Assembly: GCF_030816015.1 (NCBI RefSeq)
Contig: NZ_JAUSXN010000001.1
Location: forward strand, 5,766,001 to 5,830,000
Length of the DNA: 64,000 nt
From: Pedobacter sp. W3I1
GTDB taxonomy: Bacteria; Bacteroidota; Bacteroidia; Sphingobacteriales; Sphingobacteriaceae
Direction: 5' to 3'
The notes under the pieces were generated by a model that saw only the letters and a program-made list of their open reading frames with translations, did no database searches and had not been told where the DNA came from. Below, in pieces: positions 57,726 to 64,000 of this stretch. The position numbers were made by a program, and so were the translations under genes. Position 1 is the first letter of the stretch. Each line of letters opens with the position of its first letter.

Positions 57726-59032
57726 GTTAATAGTTTTCTACCTATGCTGTTATAATAATAGCCAAGATCGATCATTTTTTGCAAATCGTACAAGTTTCGA
57801 CCATCAAAAACCACTTTATTTTTTAAAATGTTATCAATTTTATCAAAATCAGGGTTACGGAAAACCGACCATTCCGTTGCAATCAACAGTGCGTCAGCAC
57901 CTTCCAAAGCTTCGTATTGATTTTTGGCGTAGATTACCTGATCGCCAATAATATTTTTAACATTGGTCATCGCCTCCGGATCGAAAACGGTAACGGTAGC
58001 GCCGTTTTTAATCAATGCATCAATAATATATAGGGCTGGTGCCTCTCGGATATCGTCGGTTTCCGGTTTAAAGGCCAAACCCCAAAGTGCAAAATGTTTG
58101 CCTTTTATATCACCTTTATAATATTTCAATACCTTATCAACAAGGATTGTTTTTTGCCTTTCGTTAACCTCCATTACCGATTTCAGGATCTGAAAATCGT
58201 AGGCATAATCATCGGATGATTTTACCAAAGCCTGAACGTCTTTCGGAAAACATGAACCGCCATAGCCTACGCCAGGAAAAAGGAAACGTTTACCAATACG
58301 CTCGTCAGAACCTATGCCCCTTCTTACCGAATCAACATCAGCACCTACCAGTTCGCAAAGGTTGGCAACCTCGTTCATAAAGGTAATTTTGGTGGCAAGG
58401 AAAGAGTTTGCTGCATATTTGGTCAGTTCAGATGAACGCTCATCCATAAAAAGAATTGGGTTTCCCTGACGTACGTAAGGACCATATAATTCTGTCATTA
58501 ACTTTTTCGCCTTTTCGCTTTTTGTACCTAGCACAACACGGTCAGGCTTCATAAAGTCATCAACAGCTACTCCTTCTCTTAAAAACTCCGGGTTCGAAAC
58601 TACATCTACTTCAATCGAAGTATTTTCAGCAAAAACAGCTTTAACCTTATCGGCAGTTCCAACCGGAACAGTTGATTTATTTACGATGACCTTATATTCG
58701 GTAATCAGTTTGGAAATATCTTTTGCAGCACCGAGAATATAAGAAAGATCGGCAGCACCATCACCACCAGGAGGCGTTGGTAAAGCCATAAAAATAATCT
58801 GTGCATCTTTTATGGCATCGGCAAGGTTTGTAGTAAAAGTCAACCTTTCCTGTTCAATATTTCTATGGAACAAAAGGTCTAAACCAGGCTCATAAATTGG
58901 CACTTCGCCAGCCTGCATCTGTTTTACTTTCGCTTCGTTAATGTCAACACATATTACATCATTTCCTGTTTCGGCTAAACAGGTTCCGGTAACTAAACCT
59001 ACGTATCCGGTACCAATAACGGCTATCTTCAT
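57701..59032 (-). CDS. ugd: UDP-glucose 6-dehydrogenase (Ugd)
   Basis: A 443-residue enzyme oxidising UDP-glucose to UDP-glucuronate. GTGYVGLVTGTCLAE (7-21) binds NAD; catalytic Cys in GVGYGGSCFPKDV (~250-262); FKPETDDIREAPA (~320-332) is the sugar-binding signature. The last ten residues, LLTPSPLEGN, come from the GC-rich repeat. First gene of the ugd-uxs-galE operon and the source of UDP-glucuronate for Uxs. Confidence 0.96.
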   Translation of the reverse strand: MKIAVIGTGYVGLVTGTCLAETGNDVICVDINEAKVKQMQAGEVPIYEPGLDLLFHRNIEQERLTFTTNLADAIKDAQIIFMALPTPPGGDGAADLSYILGAAKDISKLITEYKVIVNKSTVPVGTADKVKAVFAENTSIEVDVVSNPEFLREGVAVDDFMKPDRVVLGTKSEKAKKLMTELYGPYVRQGNPILFMDERSSELTKYAANSFLATKITFMNEVANLCELVGADVDSVRRGIGSDERIGKRFLFPGVGYGGSCFPKDVQALVKSSDDYAYDFQILKSVMEVNERQKTILVDKVLKYYKGDIKGKHFALWGLAFKPETDDIREAPALYIIDALIKNGATVTVFDPEAMTNVKNIIGDQVIYAKNQYEALEGADALLIATEWSVFRNPDFDKIDNILKNKVVFDGRNLYDLQKMIDLGYYYNSIGRKLLTPSPLEGN

Positions 59033-59184
59033 TTGTTAATTTTATTTTTTTAGCTTCCTGGAGCGATCATGACCCGTCTATTTATTGCGTTGAATGATAG
59101 GCCAAATCGTGATGGTTCCATATATTTTTTAAGCTTTTTAAATATATTCGTTTTATCTTGGCACGAAGATATGAAATTACACTA

Positions 59185-60417
59185 ATGCTTTTGCTTTACA
59201 TAATCGGAATTCGGCTTTACACTTTGCTTGTCAGGATATTTTCATTATTTAATCCTAAGGCTAAACTGTTTATAAATGGCCGTAAAAACGTCTATACACA
59301 AATTGCTCAAAAAATTAATCCGGCCGAAAAACATATTTGGTTTCATTTTGCCTCTTTAGGCGAATTTGAACAAGGCCGGCCCGTTTTAGAAAAAATAAAA
59401 ACCCTTTACCCTGCAAAGAAAATCGTAGTTACTTTTTTTTCACCTTCAGGGTATGAAATCAGGAAAAATTATGCCATGGCAGATGTATTTTATCTCCCCA
59501 TTGATACCGCAGCCAATGCCAAACGTTTTATAGCCAGCATTAATCCTGAAATGGCCATTTTTACCAAATATGAATTTTGGCATTTTTATTTTAAAGAACT
59601 GAAAGCTCAGCATATTCCTTTATATGTGATATCCGGAATCTTTAGAGAAAGTCAGGCTTTTTTTAAATGGTATGGCGGCTTTTACCGCAATATTTTAAAA
59701 TCTGTCACTTACTTTTTCGTACAAAATAAAGAAAGTGAAAACCTTTTAAAATCAATCGGATTAAATCATGTAACCATAAGTGGCGATACCCGTTTCGATC
59801 GTGTTTATGAAAATGCACAATCGCCCAAACAGCTTAGCCTTATCGAAAGCTTTATTGGCAGCGCTCCTACTTTAGTTTGCGGGAGTACCTGGCCTGAAGA
59901 TGAAAAAATATTATCGGCTTTGCCTCAAAAATACCCAAATTGGAAATTTATCATCGCACCACATGAAATCCATGAAAGTCATATCGAAAGTATTGAGAAA
60001 CAGTTTCCAGTTGGCAGTGTGCGGTTTTCAGTTTTTAGTTCCGCAAATCAAACGCTAAACGCCGAACACAAAACGCTCATCATCGATAATATCGGCATGC
60101 TTTCTTCTCTATATCAATATGGAAACGTAGCGTATATTGGTGGTGGTTTTGGAACGGGAATACACAACACTTTAGAAGCTGCAGCGTTTGGATTGCCAGT
60201 AATTTTCGGTCCGAAATACGATAAATTTCAGGAAGCAAAAGATTTAATTGCCATAGGGGCAGCCAAAAGTATTTCTTCTGTTGAGGAATTGATTAGGGCT
60301 TTTGAAAGCTTTGCAGAAAATAAAAAGGCTGCAGACCAGGCTCAAAGATATGTTGCAGATAAAAGAGGTGCAACCGATCAGATTATTTCGATGATTACGA
60401 AATCAGATCAGCCTTAG
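59185..60417 (+). CDS. kdtA: Kdo transferase (3-deoxy-manno-octulosonate transferase)
   Basis: A 410-residue GT30 enzyme (WaaA/KdtA) adding Kdo to lipid IVA. Starts at the ATG at 59185 (MLLLYIIGIRLYTL); a TTG at 59158 would add nine residues. N-terminal membrane helix, HFASLGEFEQGRPV, then TKYEFWHFYF, RFDRVYE and ENKKAA-type C-terminus; GFGTGIHNTLEAAAFGLPVIFGP is the donor-site motif. Residues ~273-298 (QFPVGSVRFSVF, then SSANQTLNAEHK) are encoded by a period-7 DNA tract, an insertion compared with the usual spacing to IIDNIGML. Overlaps the convergent gluconokinase gene by 23 nt. Confidence 0.93.
   Translation: MLLLYIIGIRLYTLLVRIFSLFNPKAKLFINGRKNVYTQIAQKINPAEKHIWFHFASLGEFEQGRPVLEKIKTLYPAKKIVVTFFSPSGYEIRKNYAMADVFYLPIDTAANAKRFIASINPEMAIFTKYEFWHFYFKELKAQHIPLYVISGIFRESQAFFKWYGGFYRNILKSVTYFFVQNKESENLLKSIGLNHVTISGDTRFDRVYENAQSPKQLSLIESFIGSAPTLVCGSTWPEDEKILSALPQKYPNWKFIIAPHEIHESHIESIEKQFPVGSVRFSVFSSANQTLNAEHKTLIIDNIGMLSSLYQYGNVAYIGGGFGTGIHNTLEAAAFGLPVIFGPKYDKFQEAKDLIAIGAAKSISSVEELIRAFESFAENKKAADQAQRYVADKRGATDQIISMITKSDQP
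60001..60077. repeat. Period-7 repeat inside kdtA
   Basis: Eleven units: CAGTTTC, CAGTTGG, CAGTGTG, CGGTTTT, CAGTTTT, TAGTTCC, GCAAATC, AAACGCT, AAACGCC, GAACACA, AAACGCT. All in register and in frame within the coding sequence. Confidence 0.65.
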
Positions 60418-60901
60418 CAATTTCATTAACGATCTCAGGAATGCTTTGATCGATTGAGACCGTTAAAACATCCCGTTCATCATCCAGTGGTTCTTCTAAT
60501 GTTTCAAACTGGCTTTTCAATAAACTAGAAGGCATATATTGATGAGAACGCTTGGCAATACGATCGTGAATTAAATCGAAACTTCCTTTTAAATAAACAA
60601 ACCGGATTGTTGTATTATCTGTTCTCAGCAAATTTCGGTAAGATTTTTTAAGTGCAGAACAAGCAATAATACAGGTGGTACCATGAGCAACATGCTCTCG
60701 ACCCACTTTAGCAATCAGCTGTAGCCAATCTAAACGATCGGCATCTGTTAAGGGAATCCCGGAAGCCATTTTATCTACATTCCGTTGCGAATGCAGGTTA
60801 TCGCCGTCTATAAATTCGGCATTTATTCTTGGCGCCAAAGCTTTTCCGATTACTGTTTTACCACTTCCCGAAACGCCCATTAAAATAATAAAACTTGCCA
60901 T
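60395..60901 (-). CDS. Gluconokinase (GntK-type)
   Basis: A 168-residue P-loop kinase phosphorylating gluconate to 6-phosphogluconate. P-loop GVSGSGKT (9-16), then DGDNLHSQRNVDKMASGIPLTDADR, the GntK signature, and CSALKKSYRN. Length normal. Follows hemH by 7 nt and overlaps kdtA at its 3' end. Confidence 0.93.
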   Translation of the reverse strand: MASFIILMGVSGSGKTVIGKALAPRINAEFIDGDNLHSQRNVDKMASGIPLTDADRLDWLQLIAKVGREHVAHGTTCIIACSALKKSYRNLLRTDNTTIRFVYLKGSFDLIHDRIAKRSHQYMPSSLLKSQFETLEEPLDDERDVLTVSIDQSIPEIVNEIAKADLIS

Positions 60902-60908
60902 AGTAAAA

Positions 60909-61919
60909 CTATTTAACCATTCCTGCTAAAGCTTCGATAAACACAGGACTATCGTTTAAACTTTCTACCAGTTGAACATGCTCGCCACCCAGAGCCTTAA
61001 ACTCTTCGTGATATTCTACCGTGATTTCGTAAAGTGTTTCCAGGCAATCGGCTACAAAAGCAGGACTAAAAACCAAAAGACGTTTTTTGCCTTCGGCAGC
61101 CAATTTCTTCAGCACATCGGTAGTATAGGGTTGTACCCATGGCTCTTTCCCTAAGCGCGATTGGAAACAAACAGTATATTGATCTTTTGACAGATTTAAT
61201 TCTTTGGCTATTAACCTGGCGGTATCGTGTCCTTGCGCAGAATAGCAGAACTTATTGGTGTCATTTAATGTCTGGCAGCAATCGGTACTTTTTAAGCAGT
61301 AACTTCCGGTATGATCGCACTTTAACAGTTGACGCTCAGGTAATCCATGGAAGCTGAACAACACGTGATCATAACTTTCTACGTTATGCTTTTTAGCATT
61401 TTCTGCAAAAACTTTAATCATCAATTCATTATCGTGAAATGAATTAACAAACGAGATTGGTGGAACCGTTGGCCACTTGCTCACCAGTTCCATTACCAGT
61501 TGCATTACCGAACCCGTACTAGCAGAAGCATATTGTGGGAACATTGGTATAACCTGTATACTTTCTACCAAACCTGCCTTTAAATTTGCCAATGCTGATT
61601 CGACTGAAGGGCTTTGGTAGCGCATGGCTAGCTCTACATGGTAGTCGTCGCCTAATCTTTCCTGAAGCATTTTAGCCTGTAACCTACTATAAAACAATAG
61701 TGGCGAACCATTTTCATTCCAGATTTCTTTATATAGCTTAGCAGTTTTAGGACTACGGAAAGGAACAATAATACCTTTAACCAATAATGTTCTGTTCAGT
61801 TTAGGAATATCGATTACCCGTTCATCCATCAGAAATTGATCTAAATATTTTCTTACATCAGCCGTTGCCGGACTATCGGGTGTTCCTAAATTTACCAGTA
61901 AAATTCCCTTTTTGCTCAT
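60909..61919 (-). CDS. hemH: Ferrochelatase (HemH)
   Basis: A 336-residue enzyme inserting Fe2+ into protoporphyrin IX. NLGTPDSPA (10-18), then MRYQSPSVESAL and SFHGLPERQ (~180-190, catalytic His) and CFQSRLGKEPWVQPYT are all characteristic. No [2Fe-2S] C-terminal cysteine set. Cytoplasmic or membrane-peripheral. Operon with gluconokinase. Confidence 0.95.
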   Translation of the reverse strand: MSKKGILLVNLGTPDSPATADVRKYLDQFLMDERVIDIPKLNRTLLVKGIIVPFRSPKTAKLYKEIWNENGSPLLFYSRLQAKMLQERLGDDYHVELAMRYQSPSVESALANLKAGLVESIQVIPMFPQYASASTGSVMQLVMELVSKWPTVPPISFVNSFHDNELMIKVFAENAKKHNVESYDHVLFSFHGLPERQLLKCDHTGSYCLKSTDCCQTLNDTNKFCYSAQGHDTARLIAKELNLSKDQYTVCFQSRLGKEPWVQPYTTDVLKKLAAEGKKRLLVFSPAFVADCLETLYEITVEYHEEFKALGGEHVQLVESLNDSPVFIEALAGMVK

Positions 61920-62484
61920 TTAATAAAGAATATGTTTCGTGGCGCAAATATCGCCTTTTTATTGTTTTTTCCCTATGCTTAAAATGTGATTGCCGACATT
62001 TTTTAGTCAAAAATTGTTATTTCATACTTCTAAATGCTATCTGGCAATAAACTTTGAATTTACAATGAAACTTTCTGCTATATGCAACGATTATCAGCAA
62101 TTATTAACATTGGACTTAAATTACATCAGCGCATTCAGCGTGCTGTCAGATGTTACCATCTGACGGTTCGAACAAGTAAAAAACTTGGATTGCAATAGTG
62201 GAAATTAGTCAGTGTCGGATGGCAACATCCAACACCATGGATAATCAAAAAAGAATTGGTTACATCATTAGAAAAGCAAATCCAGTAATTCTATTAAGGT
62301 TCAGTCCTGCCTTTCCTACAATCTTTTTGTGAATGTTATTACATTCCTGATCATCCAGTTCACAAAAAGGATTTCCGTACAGTCAGGTTTATAAACATAG
62401 TTGCTGCAGGTTTCGAACGTCCTTAAAATCAGAAGTGAGTGTTTGATTAGTGTTCAGGTGGTAACATCAATACCACGATCGGTG
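61920..62484. repeat. Intergenic region with hairpin repeats
   Basis: About 565 nt without a gene. Three related stem-loops: GTCAGATG-TTAC-CATCTGAC (62145-62165), GTCGGATG-GCAA-CATCCAAC (62213-62233), and a looser CAGGTGGTAACATCAATACC (62455-62475). A structured repeat (copy E) is at 62290-62392. Confidence 0.65.
62290..62392 (+). repeat. Dispersed structured repeat, copy E
   Basis: GGTTCAGTCCTGCCTTTCC, TACAATCTTTTTGTGAA with its complement TTCACAAAAAGGATTTCCG, and CAGTCAGGTTTAT. Long central hairpin as in copy B. Confidence 0.6.
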
Positions 62485-63159
62485 CTACCTCTTCATCTTA
62501 AACAGTTGCCACCAAGGCATAGCTGGTTTTTGATGGTGTTCTAAATGATAACCAAAAAAATAGCAGGTAATAAAGGCAATAAAATGATTTTTCTGCAAGG
62601 TAGAAGAATGATATTCGTTATCATGCTCCCCTTTATGTGGCAAATAGGTTCCAAAATAAAACAGCTGAAAAGTACTTAACAATGAAGTGAGTACCCAAAA
62701 CAAAAGAAGATTCTTTTCATCAACCCAGATTTTCAGCACATTATATGCAATAGCCATAATCACTAATTGGATAATTGTGACATAATTTAGCATGAAACGG
62801 AAATACCATTTCCAAAAGCCATGTGGTGCAAAATCAGGATCTTCTTCGGTATGTACATAGCGGTGGTGCTGGTGGTGTTTTGCATACAAACGATTGTAAA
62901 AGAAACCTGCATACAGAAAAACAGAAAGATAGCCAATAAAATTATTTGCTTTTTTGTTCGGCGATATGGTTCCATGCATGGCATCGTGAGCGGTAATAAA
63001 CAAACCGGTGTACAAATGCATCTGAACAAAAACCATCAGATAAACCAAAGGATTATTCCACGCGAAATCCCATGTTAACAAGAAATAAAGGGAAATAAAC
63101 CAACAGGCAATTACGGTTAACGCAACCAGGATTCCAGTATATGGATTTATAGTTTTCAA
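62485..63159 (-). CDS. CrtW-like beta-carotene ketolase
   Basis: A 224-residue membrane di-iron enzyme of the fatty-acid-desaturase superfamily. Histidine boxes HDAMH (58-62), HHQHH (95-99) and HLEHH (~205-209). HDAMHGTISP, the FLYAGFFYNRLYAKHHQHHR stretch and EEDPDF closely match CrtW-type ketolases, which make echinenone/canthaxanthin from beta-carotene; a hydroxylase or desaturase is less likely. Adjacent to ispH, an early isoprenoid gene. Other carotenoid genes are not in the window. Four hydrophobic segments. Confidence 0.8.
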   Translation of the reverse strand: MKTINPYTGILVALTVIACWFISLYFLLTWDFAWNNPLVYLMVFVQMHLYTGLFITAHDAMHGTISPNKKANNFIGYLSVFLYAGFFYNRLYAKHHQHHRYVHTEEDPDFAPHGFWKWYFRFMLNYVTIIQLVIMAIAYNVLKIWVDEKNLLLFWVLTSLLSTFQLFYFGTYLPHKGEHDNEYHSSTLQKNHFIAFITCYFFGYHLEHHQKPAMPWWQLFKMKR

Positions 63160-63176
63160 TGGCTTTTATTTTATTT

Positions 63177-63243
63177 CGTCATGCTGAATTTAGTTCAGCA
63201 TCTTTCTCCATTATAAAGACCCTGAACTGAATTCAGGGTGACG
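63177..63243. repeat. Palindromic element between crtW-like gene and ispH
   Basis: Ends CGTCATGCTGAA and TTCAGGGTGACG with internal CTGAAC/GTTCAG pairings. Related to the REP-like elements at 843-929 and 32537-32627 by the GTCATNCTGA motif. Confidence 0.6.
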
Positions 63244-63258
63244 CCTCTCTTGATAAAT

Positions 63259-64000
63259 CTAATATTGTTCTAAAGCAGCCTTAACTTTCTCCATGAGCCA
63301 CATTGGGGTAGAAGTAGCACCGCAGATACCTACTTTATCATTTTGATTAAACCAGGTTTGATCTAATTCTTCTACGTTAGAAATAAAGTAAGAATTATCG
63401 TTGTATTTTTTACAAACATCATAAAGTACCTTTCCGTTCGAAGATTTCTTACCCGATACGAAAACGATCTTATCATAATGACTTACAAAATCTTCCAGTT
63501 CTTCATAACGGTTAGATACCTGCCTGCAAATGGTATCGTTTGCCTTAACTTCATAACCACGGCTCAATAATTCATCTTTAATGTGATAGAATTTATCGGT
63601 GCTTTTGGTGGTTTGGCTGTATAAGGTAAACTTAGCAGGTAATTCTACATTGTCTAGTTCAGCTAAATCCTGAAAAACAATTGCTTTACCATCAGTTTGT
63701 CCTTGTAACCCGATTACTTCTGCATGGCCATGCTTACCAAAAATAAGTACTTGCTCATCGTCATCATGCGAATTTTTAATCCTGTTTTGCAATTTCAGCA
63801 CAACAGGGCAAGAAGCATCTATTAAAGTCAGGTTATTTTCTAAAGCCAGCTGATAAGTTGAGGGCGCTTCACCATGTGCCCTGATCAAAACCTTTTCATC
63901 CCTTAAGTTTTTTAACACTTCGTGATCGATGATTTTTAATCCGCGATTAGTTAAACGTTCTACTTCTTCGTCGTTATGAACAATATCGCCAAGACAGTAT
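63259..64000 (-). CDS. ispH: 4-hydroxy-3-methylbut-2-enyl diphosphate reductase (IspH), 3' part
   Basis: The last ~247 residues of IspH, the last enzyme of the MEP isoprenoid pathway, continue past the right window edge; the frame is open to base 64000. RAHGEAPSTYQ, DASCPVVLKLQNR (cluster Cys), TICRQVSNRYEEL (cluster Cys), VSGKKSSNGKVLYDVC and GICGATSTPMWLMEKV (third Cys) are all family motifs. The product IPP/DMAPP feeds carotenoids and quinones. Followed by a palindromic repeat. Confidence 0.96.
   Translation of the reverse strand, partial: YCLGDIVHNDEEVERLTNRGLKIIDHEVLKNLRDEKVLIRAHGEAPSTYQLALENNLTLIDASCPVVLKLQNRIKNSHDDDEQVLIFGKHGHAEVIGLQGQTDGKAIVFQDLAELDNVELPAKFTLYSQTTKSTDKFYHIKDELLSRGYEVKANDTICRQVSNRYEELEDFVSHYDKIVFVSGKKSSNGKVLYDVCKKYNDNSYFISNVEELDQTWFNQNDKVGICGATSTPMWLMEKVKAALEQY

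Overview
The window comes from a Bacteroidota chromosome, most likely Sphingobacteriaceae and close to Pedobacter. The evidence is two SusC/SusD pairs in a polysaccharide utilisation locus, promoters of the Bacteroidota type (TTTG-N19-TANNTTTG), A-rich translation starts without strong Shine-Dalgarno sites, and an AT-rich genome full of short intergenic repeats. The genus is inferred from general resemblance; no search was run.

Layout. 1-2858 (minus): start of a Kdp potassium-ATPase operon (small membrane ORF, kdpF, kdpA, 5' part of kdpB). 3255-4186 (plus): a cold-shock-like protein and a Crp/Fnr regulator. 4520-10353: a PI-PLC lipoprotein, a three-gene glycolipid-type cassette (GT87, GT2, polysaccharide deacetylase) and a secreted subtilase. 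10354-11280: gene-free repeats. 11290-17172 (minus): an rRNA operon (16S, tRNA-Ile, tRNA-Ala, 23S, two 5S copies) read from three tandem consensus promoters at 17502-17763. 18211-22759: LpxR-like and PagL-like lipid A deacylases, then three housekeeping-type genes. 22834-43573 (minus): a ~20.7 kb alginate utilisation locus. 43959-46961 (plus): LemA, two TPM-domain proteins, a small unknown protein and a Nudix hydrolase. 47095-49077: dnaA and a candidate oriC with three DnaA boxes. 49078-53128: acyl-CoA mutase subunit, a membrane protein, an IscA-type protein and a MacB/FtsX-like permease. 53636-59032 (minus): PHP-type phosphatase, two unknowns and a galE-uxs-ugd nucleotide-sugar operon. 59185-64000: kdtA, gluconokinase, hemH, a CrtW-like ketolase and partial ispH.

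How it works together. The alginate locus codes for surface capture and import (two SusC/D pairs and a binding lipoprotein), three lyase families (PL6, PL7, PL17), KdgF for linearising unsaturated uronate, an SDR likely reducing DEH to KDG, an inner-membrane hexuronate-type MFS importer, and a FadR-type GntR regulator whose own promoter carries a perfect double palindrome. Two genes of this locus, the PL6 lyase and the SDR, are each broken by a 1-2 nt frameshift, so the pathway is either decaying or the assembly has indels there. KDG kinase and KDPG aldolase are not in the window. Outer-surface biology recurs: lipid A trimming, Kdo transfer, nucleotide-sugar supply and capsule-type phosphatase.

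The least explained material is non-coding. A family of about 100-nt structured repeats has six copies. Degenerate period-7 tandem repeats occur at many sites, including one inside kdtA. A GC-rich repeat seems to have been recruited into the coding ends of ugd and uxs. Several palindromic element families are also present.
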